From Halieaceae bacterium UBA4438 (GTDB lineage Bacteria > Pseudomonadota > Gammaproteobacteria > Pseudomonadales > Halieaceae): DNA of 12,666 nt. The stretch is from NCBI GenBank assembly GCA_002390485.1, contig DGPO01000011.1, positions 1,192 to 13,857 on the forward strand. The letters run 5' to 3'. Of the stretch, positions 1 to 7,170 are shown one piece after another; within the stretch, counting starts at the first letter, position 1; each line of letters starts with the position of its first letter. A program made the position numbers and the translations under genes. The notes under the pieces are model-generated. The model was not told the origin of the DNA and did no database searches. It was given only the letters and a program-made list of their open reading frames with translations.

Positions 1-441
1 CGCCTGCTGTCACTACTGCAACGCGACGCCAGTCTAAGCAACCTTGAGGTGGCGGAGCGCGTAGGACTGTCACCCACGCCTTGCGCCCGTCGGATTAAGC
101 GGCTGCTCAGCGAGGGATTCATACAACGCCAAGTTGTCATACTGGATCAAGAGAAGCTGGGGCTTGATCTTACGGTGCACGTCAGCATTTCAATGGACCG
201 ACACACGCCTGACCGATTTGAAAACTTCGAGGCGGAAATAGCCACCTACGACGAGGTTGTCGACTGCTCCGTCGTAACCGGCCAAAGTGCCGACTACTTA
301 CTGCGTGTCATCGTTAAGGACATGAAACACTTTGAAGCGGTATTGCTGGGGAAGCTGACACGGATACCGGGTGTCACCGGGGTGCACTCGAGCTTTGTGC
401 TGAGAAAGGTGATTAGCCGAACAGAAGTACCGCTCGGCTAA
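1..441 (+). CDS. Lrp/AsnC family transcriptional regulator (5' end missing)
   Basis: The reading frame is open from the first base, so the gene enters from outside the window; 146 residues and the stop are visible. The visible part begins inside the N-terminal helix-turn-helix: leucine-rich helix, then VAERVGLSPTPCARRIKRL, the typical Lrp/AsnC recognition helix, followed by the G-F-I-Q wing. The remainder fits the RAM (ligand-binding, oligomerising) domain, with alternating strands and the late GVTGVHSSFVL segment ending in a basic tail. Lrp/AsnC proteins bind DNA as dimers or octamers and usually sense amino acids; the target here cannot be read. A GTG at 49 could look like a start, but the HTH is clearly under way before it. 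It converges on dsbA with only 8 bases between the stop codons. Confidence 0.9.
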   Translation, partial: RLLSLLQRDASLSNLEVAERVGLSPTPCARRIKRLLSEGFIQRQVVILDQEKLGLDLTVHVSISMDRHTPDRFENFEAEIATYDEVVDCSVVTGQSADYLLRVIVKDMKHFEAVLLGKLTRIPGVTGVHSSFVLRKVISRTEVPLG

Positions 442-449
442 GCCCGGCT

Positions 450-1112
450 CTAGTCGGTCGCGCTGGCCGCCCGTTGCAAACGGGCAAGCTCTTTGTCAGC
501 AAGGAAGGCTGCAATTTTAAGCATATTGGCTTGACTGCCCGCCTGTCGCGTATCGATCCGGTACTTTCCGTTCACCATGAGCGATGGTGTTCCATTGATC
601 CGAGCACCCTGAGTTCTTGCGGCCGCCTGGCGAACCATACTGTCGATCCCAAATGAGCCGTACGCACGATCAAAATCCTTCGACGCCACACCATTTTCAA
701 CGAACACTGCGCGTACCGCTTCAGGCGTTGCCAGTCGCTTTCGCTGTCGATGAACCGCATTGAAAACAGCGCCGTGCATCGGGTCGATGACGTCAAGAAC
801 CTGCGCTGTGTAATACGTTTTAGCGAGTAACTTCATGCCGGCGTTGTTATTAAAGACAACCGGCGTTCGCTGCACGACGACGCCTTCAGGCAGCCGAGTC
901 TCGAAGGACTCAAGCAACGGCTCGAAGTTGTAGCAGTGGCCACACCCGTAAGAAAAAAACTCAGTGACCACAATCTGATCACTAATCCCCGTGTGTACCT
1001 TGGGCTCAATCAGCTCGTAATGCACACCCTCTTGGTACTGCGCTTGCGCAGCGACGCCCATTGAAAGCAGTGCGAAAACGGTGATGGTTACAGTTCTTAG
1101 TATCGCCATCAT
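450..1112 (-). CDS. dsbA: Thiol:disulfide interchange protein DsbA
   Basis: Periplasmic oxidase that donates disulfide bonds to newly exported proteins. The 220-residue product has a signal peptide (hydrophobic residues about 8-22, likely cleavage after A24 in AQA). A thioredoxin-fold active site C57-G-H-C60 lies in the FFSYGCGHC context, and a cis-proline loop T175-P176 is followed by NGKYR, as in DsbA proteins. The 110 or so residues between them fit the DsbA helical insertion. The active-site dipeptide is Gly-His rather than the Pro-His usual in enterobacterial and Pseudomonas DsbA. The start is the first of two consecutive ATGs, with GAGGGG upstream; the second ATG (1109) is also possible. 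It is the last gene of the cytochrome c5-c4-dsbA set, 28 bases after cytochrome c4. That arrangement suits a cell making c-type cytochromes, whose haem-binding cysteines pass through thiol/disulfide chemistry in the periplasm. Confidence 0.95.
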   Translation of the reverse strand: MMAILRTVTITVFALLSMGVAAQAQYQEGVHYELIEPKVHTGISDQIVVTEFFSYGCGHCYNFEPLLESFETRLPEGVVVQRTPVVFNNNAGMKLLAKTYYTAQVLDVIDPMHGAVFNAVHRQRKRLATPEAVRAVFVENGVASKDFDRAYGSFGIDSMVRQAAARTQGARINGTPSLMVNGKYRIDTRQAGSQANMLKIAAFLADKELARLQRAASATD

Positions 1113-1140
1113 GCGGGTGGTTCCCCTCGATTAACTTGCG

Positions 1141-1776
1141 TTATTGCAGACCTGCAACATAACTTGCGACTGCCTTGATCTCAAGGTCACTCAGGCCAAA
1201 TGCAATGGTTCGCATGATCATACTGTCGCCACCGTTGGTACGTCCGCTCTCGTCCTCGTAACCCAGACGAAACATTTCAAGCTGCTGTGCGATGTAATCG
1301 GCGTGCTGTCCGGCCAGCCCTGGGAACCCACCCGGGCCATTGCCCTTACCAGACGGGCTGTGACAGCCTGAACAGGCGGCAACTTTACGCTCTGCAATAC
1401 CGGCAAGATAAACCTTTCGACCCAAGGCCAGAAGCTCGGGGTCGGTTGTACCCAAGGTGCGTGTCTGCGCGTCATAAAACGCGGCAATGTCTGCGAGCTG
1501 CTGGTCGGTCATGTTATCGACCTGACCTGCCATAAGCGCCACCGGACGACGACCGTCGCGGATGTCCTTCATTTGCTTGAGCAAGTAGCGCTCACCCAGG
1601 CCAGCAAGCTTTGGAAACGTCGGCGCAAGACTGTTTCCATCTGCTCCGTGACATGCAGTGCACGAGGCGACCAGTGCCTCGCCCGCAGCCGCATCACCCT
1701 TCATAACGCCGTCAGCGAGTGAGGTGCTAGCCGCAACTAAAAATGCCACCGCCACAATTGCGCGATTAAAGATCAT
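1141..1776 (-). CDS. Dihaem cytochrome c4
   Basis: Periplasmic dihaem electron carrier, commonly a donor to terminal oxidases. The 211-residue product has a signal peptide (hydrophobic 6-20, probable cleavage after A21). Two homologous class I cytochrome domains follow, with haem sites C39-T-A-C-H43 and C135-S-G-C-H139. Each is followed by a P-x-L-A-G segment and a later Met-containing stretch (M82/M89; the M-I-M run late in domain two) that could supply axial methionines. Length and double-domain layout fit the c4 family. I chose the ATG at 1776 rather than the in-frame TTG at 1797. The ATG has an AAGGAG ribosome binding site six bases upstream and gives a normal signal peptide, whereas the TTG abuts the preceding stop codon and adds seven residues with no ribosome site. 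The gene follows cytochrome c5 by 21 bases and precedes dsbA. Confidence 0.93.
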   Translation of the reverse strand: MIFNRAIVAVAFLVAASTSLADGVMKGDAAAGEALVASCTACHGADGNSLAPTFPKLAGLGERYLLKQMKDIRDGRRPVALMAGQVDNMTDQQLADIAAFYDAQTRTLGTTDPELLALGRKVYLAGIAERKVAACSGCHSPSGKGNGPGGFPGLAGQHADYIAQQLEMFRLGYEDESGRTNGGDSMIMRTIAFGLSDLEIKAVASYVAGLQ

Positions 1777-1782
1777 CCTGAA

Positions 1783-1788
1783 CTCCTT
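1783..1788 (-). promoter_or_regulatory. Ribosome binding site of cytochrome c4
   Basis: On the minus strand AAGGAG ends six bases before the ATG at 1776. This strong Shine-Dalgarno match fixes the cytochrome c4 start and argues against the longer reading from the TTG at 1797. Confidence 0.75.
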
Positions 1789-1797
1789 GTTCCCCAA

Positions 1798-2106
1798 TTA
1801 CTGTGGGGCTGCCATGTAGGTGATGAGGGCTTTGTAGTCGTCGTCGCTACAGCCGGCGCAGAGTCCGCCGGGAGGCATAACACCCAAACCGTTCTTAACA
1901 GAGGCAACCAATGCCTCCATGCCTTTTGCTAACCGCGGCTCCCATTGTGCTGGGTCGCCTGTTTTCGGCGCACCGGCCACACCCACCGCATGGCAAGCAC
2001 CGCACGATGCTGCGTATTGCGCGGGTTGCTCTGCCGCTTGGACAGATGCTGTTGCCAGTAGTGCTGCGGCTGTGATCAGTACGAATTTTATGACATTTAC
2101 TTTCAT
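1798..2106 (-). CDS. Monohaem cytochrome c5 family protein
   Basis: Small periplasmic electron carrier of 102 residues. A signal peptide (hydrophobic 8-20, cleavage near Q-A-A at 23-25) precedes the haem site C35-G-A-C-H39. The G-V-A-G-A-P-K segment after it is typical of c5. M77 in G-V-M-P-P-G-G is the expected axial ligand. C83-A-G-C86 shortly afterwards is the extra cysteine pair that forms a disulfide in the c5 family. The ATG at 2106 has GAGGG upstream. It is the first gene of the operon with cytochrome c4 and dsbA and is divergent from engB. Pairing of a c5-type and a c4-type cytochrome suggests joint delivery of electrons from the bc1 complex to an oxidase; that role is inferred. Confidence 0.92.
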   Translation of the reverse strand: MKVNVIKFVLITAAALLATASVQAAEQPAQYAASCGACHAVGVAGAPKTGDPAQWEPRLAKGMEALVASVKNGLGVMPPGGLCAGCSDDDYKALITYMAAPQ

Positions 2107-2149
2107 TTTTTCACCCTCTAATCCGGCGTGAGGTCCGGCTAATGCTGTG

Positions 2150-2155
2150 ATTATA
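2150..2155 (-). promoter_or_regulatory. Second perfect TATAAT box in the same leader
   Basis: A second exact TATAAT on the minus strand lies 34 bases downstream of the first. I see no convincing -35 or extended -10 for it. It could be a weaker or activator-dependent second start for the cytochrome operon, or chance in an AT-rich leader. Confidence 0.22.
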
Positions 2156-2183
2156 TCGCTATACCCACGTAAACTGGCTCGGC

Positions 2184-2211
2184 ATTATAGTCACTGAACC
2201 GAAAACACCAA
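2184..2211 (-). promoter_or_regulatory. Probable sigma70 promoter of the cytochrome c5-c4-dsbA operon
   Basis: Reading the minus strand, TTGGTG (complement of 2206-2211) is followed after 16 bases by a perfect TATAAT (complement of 2184-2189). Transcription would begin near 2177, giving a leader of about 70 bases before the ATG at 2106. The -35 matches only the TTG half of the consensus, so the call rests mainly on the -10 and its position. Confidence 0.4.
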
Positions 2212-2231
2212 ACATTACGTGGATTACTGTC

Positions 2232-2900
2232 ATTAATACGCCCAATAAGTTTCAAAAGCTTAATTATAAGTGCACTGAATTTTTACAATCTGCCAGCGCC
2301 TTAAGCAATGCGCCTGCAGACGTGGGGGCAGAGGTCGCGTTCGCCGGTCGCAGTAACGCGGGTAAGTCCAGTGCCATTAACGCACTCACGCGTAACAGCA
2401 AACTCGCGAGGACCTCCCGCACACCCGGACGCACCCAACTCATTAATTTCTTTACGGTTGATGAACATATTCGACTGGTCGACTTGCCGGGATACGGATT
2501 TGCCAAAGTCCCTCTTAAAGTCAAACAAGAGTGGAACAAACAGCTCGAGCAATACCTTCGCCTGCGCCAAAGTCTCAATGGGCTGGTGTTACTCATGGAT
2601 ATTCGCCACCCCTTGAAAGATTATGACCGCCAAATGATCGAGTGGGCCGTTGTCACTGAAATGCGTGTCCATATTTTGCTTACAAAAAGTGACAAATTAA
2701 AACGAGGGCCGGCAAAAAGTACGCTGTTAACGGTCCAAAAAGAGCTGAAAGCGCACGAGAACTGGGTCTCAGTTCAACTCTTTTCATCACTCTCGCACGA
2801 CGGCATGGATGAGTTACAGCGAACCCTGAACAGGTGGCTTGCACTCCCCAGCGAGGAAGGCTCAGAACAGGGACCGGTTGTCAGTGGTGAGGCGCCCTAG
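2232..2900 (+). CDS. engB: Ribosome biogenesis GTP-binding protein EngB/YihA (start codon atypical)
   Basis: Essential GTPase that assists large ribosomal subunit assembly. G1 is GRSNAGKS (first base of its codons at 2346). The switch I region contains [13 protein letters not shown]3 is DLPGYG, G4 is TKSD, and a serine-rich F-S-S-L segment fits G5. The only ordinary start codon in the frame is the GTG at 2322, which would begin just seven residues before G1. EngB proteins normally carry about 25-30 residues before that point. The frame is open back to 2151, and the residues just upstream ([14 protein letters not shown] then A-P-A-D-V-G) resemble the family N-terminus. I therefore placed the start at ATT 2232 (222 residues), with TGGA about eight bases upstream; ATT at 2223 is an alternative. 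The gene end is certain, the start is not. It ends tail to tail with polA, sharing CTAG. Confidence 0.88.
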   Translation: MNTPNKFQKLNYKCTEFLQSASALSNAPADVGAEVAFAGRSNAGKSSAINALTRNSKLARTSRTPGRTQLINFFTVDEHIRLVDLPGYGFAKVPLKVKQEWNKQLEQYLRLRQSLNGLVLLMDIRHPLKDYDRQMIEWAVVTEMRVHILLTKSDKLKRGPAKSTLLTVQKELKAHENWVSVQLFSSLSHDGMDELQRTLNRWLALPSEEGSEQGPVVSGEAP

Positions 2901-5632
2901 TGGGCCTCATCCCAATTCAAACCCACACCCACTTCGGTTAAGAGCGGCACTTTCAGGTCAATGACACCGGCCATGCGCGCGGTCACTTCATCGCACAGCG
3001 TTGCGCAGGCGCTATCGGCAACCTCGAACACAAGTTCATCGTGGACCTGCATGATCATCTTCGCGTCGATCGCCGAATCAGTGAGCCAGTCATCAACCGC
3101 AATCATCGCCAATTTTATAATGTCGGCGGCCGTGCCTTGCATCGGCGCGTTAATTGCCGTGCGTTCAGACGCCAGTTGCCGTTGCTTATTGCGCGCGTTG
3201 ATCTCGGGTAAGTAGAGCCGTCGGCCCAACAGTGTTTCCACAAACCCCTGCTCGTGTGCGAGCGCTCGTGTCGCGTCCATATAGTCAGCAACACCGGGAT
3301 AACGAGCGAAATAACGGTCAATGTATTCTTGCGCCTCGCCTCGAGTGACGCCGACTTGCTTCGCTAAACCAAACGCCGACATGCCGTAGATCAGGCCAAA
3401 GTTAATTGCTTTTGCCTTTCGCCGCTGATCAGTCGACACCTCACTAAGGTCAACGTCAAAAACCTCTGAGGCCGTCGCACTGTGAACGTCGAGCTCGTTG
3501 GCAAACGCGTGGAGTAAACCTGCGTCACTCGACAGGTGCGCCATGATGCGAAGTTCAATTTGGGAATAATCCGCCGCAACAATTTTACGGCCCTCGGGCG
3601 CAACAAAGGCCTGTCGAATACGACGGCCTTCATCGGTGCGAACCGGAATATTTTGAAGGTTTGGATCGCTGGAAGAAAGGCGCCCCGTAGCAGTAATCGC
3701 TTGGTGGTAAGAGGTGTGTATTCGCCCTGTTTGCGGATCGACCATTTCCGGTAACTTATCCGTGTAGGTCGACTTCAATTTTGCGAGGCCACGATGCTCA
3801 ATCAGTACGGCAGGCAACTCGTAATCCCGGGCCAGTTCTACCAATACGTCTTCTGCCGTCGAGGGTGCCCCCTTTGGCGTTTTCTTGATCACCGGAAGCT
3901 CGAGCTTCTCGAATAAGATTTCACCCAGCTGTTTGGGCGACGCCAAATTGAAGGGCTGACCCGCCAAGTCACAGGCTGTCGCCTCGAGGACGACTAATCG
4001 CTCAGTAAGCTCCTTACTTTGCGCGCGCAACCGATCGACGTTAATAAAAGCGCCGTTACGCTCAATTTTGGAGAGCACTGGGACTAGGGGTAACTCAAGC
4101 GTTTCATAGACTTCACGAAGTCTCGGCTCCGCTGCAAGCCTGGATGTCAGCGCATCGTGCAAGCGCAAGGTGACGTCCGCATCCTCCGCGGCATATGCCG
4201 CGGCGCGTTCAATATCGACATGGTCGAAGGACACCTGCTTCGCACCTTTCCCCGCGACCTCCTCAAAAGAAATAACACGCTGGCCAAGGTACTTTAGAGC
4301 CAGACTCCCCATGTCATGACGACTTCCAACGGCGTCAATCACGTAGGACTCAAGCATGGTGTCGTGAGCGATACCGCGCAGTGTAATGCCGTGATTCACA
4401 AGAACGTTGGCATCGTACTTAAGATGCTGGCCGACCTTTTTTACATCTTCTGACTCCAAAAGGGGTCGCAACTGCTCAAGCACCTGCTCGCGATTCAGCT
4501 GACCCTCCAGCCCCGGACTAATGTGCGCCAGCGGTACGTAAGCGGCCTCTCCAGCGGTCACGGCAAACGAGACACCCACGATCTCGGCCTGCATATAGTT
4601 GAGACTGGTTGTCTCTGTATCAAACGCGAACAGCGGTGCGTTCGCCAACCGCTCTAACCACTCGTTGAGCGTGTCTTGGTCGACAATCGTGACAACCGCG
4701 AGTTCGGGTGAAGGCGCTGTATTTTCAGCAGGCTGTTCAACGCCTGCGAGCAGCGACGGACTCAGTAACTCGTCAAGCCATGTCTTAAATTCGAGGTCTT
4801 GGTAAAGTGCAATCAGCCGATCGCTGTCAGGTGGCGAAGAACGCAGATCTGACTCCGACAGCGCAAGGTCGCAATCCGTCTTAATCGTTGCAAGTACGTA
4901 GGACAACTCCGCCATTTCTTGACTGGCGGAGAGCTTGTCGCCCAAGGACTTGGCACCGCGTACAGGCAGCTCAGCAACGCGCTCTAAGTGCGAGTAGATC
5001 TCGGCCACGCCGCCTAAATTTTGTAACAGCGCCAACGCAGTCTTTTCACCCACGCCAGCAACACCCGGAATGTTATCGACCGAGTCTCCCATCAACGCGA
5101 GCAGGTCGATAATCAACTCAGGCGGTACACCAAACTTTTCAATCACGCCCTCACGATCCAGAACCAGCTGCGTCATGGTGTTAACCAATGTGACGTGTTC
5201 ATTGACCAACTGAGCCATGTCCTTGTCGCCGGTGGAAATAAGCACGGGCCTTGCTTGTGACGCGGCCATCACCGACAGCGTCCCGATAACGTCGTCAGCC
5301 TCGACGCCCGAGACCGAAATCAGCGGCAATCCCATTGCGCGAATGACATTGTGAATAGGCTCAATTTGCTCACGCAGCTCTTCGGGCATGGGTGGGCGAT
5401 TGGCCTTGTACTCGGAATAAATGTCGTTTCGAAACGTCGGGCCCTTTGCGTCAAAGATAATGACCAACTGATCATTTGGGTTATCAGCTTGCAGACGCTT
5501 GATCATCCCAATAACGCCTTTAGCCGCGCCAGTGTTAAAGCCCTTGCTGTTGGTCAGCGGGGGGAGGGCGTGAAACGCTCGAAATAAGTAGGACGATCCA
5601 TCGACTAAAATGAGGCGCGACGTATCAGTCAT
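2897..5632 (-). CDS. polA: DNA polymerase I
   Basis: Replaces RNA primers and fills repair gaps. The 911-residue protein has all three classical modules. A 5'-3' nuclease occupies roughly residues 1-290, with [14 protein letters not shown] and GDSVDNIPG metal-site motifs. A 3'-5' proofreading exonuclease (about 320-510) keeps D338-T-E340, HDTMLESYV and the AEDADVTL segment, so proofreading should be active. The family A polymerase domain follows: motif A D688-YSQIELR, motif [15 protein letters not shown], motif C H864-D865-E866. The ATG at 5632 has GGAG eight bases upstream and lies inside the 3' end of sco, overlapping it by 8 bases, so translation is probably coupled. At its 3' end the stop overlaps the engB stop. 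No internal promoter was evident, and polA reads as the last gene of the SURF1-to-polA block. Confidence 0.98.
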   Translation of the reverse strand: MTDTSRLILVDGSSYLFRAFHALPPLTNSKGFNTGAAKGVIGMIKRLQADNPNDQLVIIFDAKGPTFRNDIYSEYKANRPPMPEELREQIEPIHNVIRAMGLPLISVSGVEADDVIGTLSVMAASQARPVLISTGDKDMAQLVNEHVTLVNTMTQLVLDREGVIEKFGVPPELIIDLLALMGDSVDNIPGVAGVGEKTALALLQNLGGVAEIYSHLERVAELPVRGAKSLGDKLSASQEMAELSYVLATIKTDCDLALSESDLRSSPPDSDRLIALYQDLEFKTWLDELLSPSLLAGVEQPAENTAPSPELAVVTIVDQDTLNEWLERLANAPLFAFDTETTSLNYMQAEIVGVSFAVTAGEAAYVPLAHISPGLEGQLNREQVLEQLRPLLESEDVKKVGQHLKYDANVLVNHGITLRGIAHDTMLESYVIDAVGSRHDMGSLALKYLGQRVISFEEVAGKGAKQVSFDHVDIERAAAYAAEDADVTLRLHDALTSRLAAEPRLREVYETLELPLVPVLSKIERNGAFINVDRLRAQSKELTERLVVLEATACDLAGQPFNLASPKQLGEILFEKLELPVIKKTPKGAPSTAEDVLVELARDYELPAVLIEHRGLAKLKSTYTDKLPEMVDPQTGRIHTSYHQAITATGRLSSSDPNLQNIPVRTDEGRRIRQAFVAPEGRKIVAADYSQIELRIMAHLSSDAGLLHAFANELDVHSATASEVFDVDLSEVSTDQRRKAKAINFGLIYGMSAFGLAKQVGVTRGEAQEYIDRYFARYPGVADYMDATRALAHEQGFVETLLGRRLYLPEINARNKQRQLASERTAINAPMQGTAADIIKLAMIAVDDWLTDSAIDAKMIMQVHDELVFEVADSACATLCDEVTARMAGVIDLKVPLLTEVGVGLNWDEAH

Positions 5633-6284
5633 ATTGCTCGCTCCAGTAGTAACGCGCAGAGCGCAGCGTGACCTTCATTTTCGCCAAATCCAGAGGCGCC
5701 CTAAAAAACCCATGGAAGTCCCCTTGGGGATTAATCAACACCACGTTCGCACTATGGTCTACCTGATAGTCACCGTCCTCTGTGGGTACCTTGCGAAACG
5801 GTGCGTTAAACCGGCGAGCAAAGCTCAAAATCTCGGGAAACTCACCCGTCACACCCAAAAACTCGGGGTGGAAGTAGGGGACGTACTGCGACAACTGATC
5901 AACCGTGTCACGTGCAGGATCAACAGACACCATCACAACATCGGTTGACTCGGCTTCAGTGCCCTCGAGGTTTTCTTTGAGCCCCGCCAAAAATGACAGT
6001 GTCGTTGGGCAAACATCCGGACAAAAAGTGAAGCCAAAAAAGAGCAGTGTCCAGTCGCCTTCCAAGCTCTCTTCATTGAATACGGTGCCTTTGTGGCTAG
6101 TAAGCGCAAACTTACCCGGGTCGCGCGGTGTGTCAAAAATGAACAGCCCATTGGCCCGCATTTCAGACATTGTCATGATTCGAGGCTGCTGAATACGGTG
6201 CACAAAACCGGCAACTATGATCGTAATGCCCAGTAAGACTGCAAAAACCGTGAGGCCGACTCGTTGTTGTTGAGTCAGGGTCAT
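5625..6284 (-). CDS. SCO1/SenC family copper chaperone
   Basis: Membrane-anchored periplasmic thioredoxin-fold protein that helps metallate or reduce the CuA centre of cytochrome c oxidase subunit II. The 219-residue product has one N-terminal membrane anchor (about residues 9-28). The copper-binding C88-P-D-V-C92 lies in the FGFTFCPDVCP context, and the third ligand is H177 in V-D-H-S-A, all canonical for Sco. The start ATG overlaps the ctaB stop as ATGA and has AGGAG seven bases upstream. The end overlaps polA by 8 bases. Its neighbours (SURF1, Sco-like protein, CtaB) all serve oxidase assembly, supporting this role over a general redox one. Confidence 0.95.
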   Translation of the reverse strand: MTLTQQQRVGLTVFAVLLGITIIVAGFVHRIQQPRIMTMSEMRANGLFIFDTPRDPGKFALTSHKGTVFNEESLEGDWTLLFFGFTFCPDVCPTTLSFLAGLKENLEGTEAESTDVVMVSVDPARDTVDQLSQYVPYFHPEFLGVTGEFPEILSFARRFNAPFRKVPTEDGDYQVDHSANVVLINPQGDFHGFFRAPLDLAKMKVTLRSARYYWSEQYD

Positions 6285-7168
6285 AGGGGCGCTCCTAATA
6301 TCCAGTGATCAGCAAGCATCGCGACGAATAACAGCAGTAGATAGTTAATGGAGTATTTAAAGGTCTCCATGGGTGCTTTTGGATTTTTTTCACGCAAAAT
6401 TTCAATCGACCAATACAAAAAACCAGCCCCCAAAATCACGGCTGATACGGCGTATATCCAGCCGCTCAGAAACGTGGCAAACGGCAGCAGCGTAATGAGG
6501 AACATCAGTATTGTGTACAGCAAAATGTGGAGCGCCGTGAACCGATTTCCATGGGTTACAGGCAACATCGGAATGCCAACCGCCGCGTACTCTTCTTTGC
6601 GGTGTATTGCCAGCGCCCAAAAATGAGGGGGGGTCCAAGCAAAGATAATCAGCACCAACAATAACCCGTGACCATGAATTTCACCGGTCACTGCGGTCCA
6701 ACCCAGCAAGGGTGGCGCCGCTCCGGCGAGACCGCCGATCACAATATTCTGTGGCGTCGCGCGCTTCAAAAACATCGTGTAAACAAACGCATAACCCACC
6801 AAGCTCGCAACAGTGAGCACGGCGGTGAGTACATTAATGGTGACTGCTAGTAGTACTGTCCCGGAAATTGCGAGTAATGCCGCAAATACAAGGGCCTCGG
6901 TCTGAGACACTCGTCCTTGTGCAACGGGTCGATTCGTCGTGCGCGACATCTCTTGGTCAATGCGCTCGTCGACAACGTGGTTGATCGCCGCCGCGGCTCC
7001 CGCGCAAAGACCAATACCCAAGTTACCGTAGACAAGGGGCTCCCACGGCACAAGACCCGGGACCGCCATGCACATACCAATCAGCGCAGTAAGTAACATC
7101 AGCGCGACAACCCTCGGTTTCGTCAGCTCTAAGAAATCCGACCATCGGGCCACTATCGATTCACTCAT
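6281..7168 (-). CDS. ctaB: Protoheme IX farnesyltransferase (haem O synthase)
   Basis: Integral membrane UbiA-family prenyltransferase that adds a farnesyl group to haem B to give haem O, the precursor of haem A. The 295-residue product has about eight or nine hydrophobic segments. The prenyl-diphosphate/Mg site is N63-H-V-V-D67-E-R-I-D71, followed by MSRTTNRPVAQG, diagnostic of CyoE/CtaB. The LTKPRV segment near the N-terminus is also typical. The ATG at 7168 has AGGGGG six bases upstream and starts 2 bases after the stop of the Sco-like gene. It ends in an ATGA overlap with sco. The usual partner ctaA (haem A synthase) is not beside it. The gene could equally be called cyoE, but the cox context favours ctaB. 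Confidence 0.96.
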   Translation of the reverse strand: MSESIVARWSDFLELTKPRVVALMLLTALIGMCMAVPGLVPWEPLVYGNLGIGLCAGAAAAINHVVDERIDQEMSRTTNRPVAQGRVSQTEALVFAALLAISGTVLLAVTINVLTAVLTVASLVGYAFVYTMFLKRATPQNIVIGGLAGAAPPLLGWTAVTGEIHGHGLLLVLIIFAWTPPHFWALAIHRKEEYAAVGIPMLPVTHGNRFTALHILLYTILMFLITLLPFATFLSGWIYAVSAVILGAGFLYWSIEILREKNPKAPMETFKYSINYLLLLFVAMLADHWILGAPL

Positions 7169-7170
7169 TA

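Noticed and set aside
430..455. Possible terminator between the Lrp gene and dsbA
   Set aside because: GGCTAAGCC gives only a 4-bp stem with a one-base loop, and no T-run follows on either strand.
2119..2142. Direct repeat TCCGGC (2122-2127 and 2134-2139) in the cytochrome c5 leader
   Set aside because: Only six bases, no further copies nearby, and the pair does not form a stem beyond 4 bp.
2264..2596. 110-codon open frame on the minus strand opposite engB
   Set aside because: It is antisense to the conserved GTPase motifs of engB and shows no recognisable domain.
2895..2960. Spot 42-like small RNA next to polA
   Set aside because: In E. coli the spf gene lies between polA and engB, but here the two genes overlap and leave no space.
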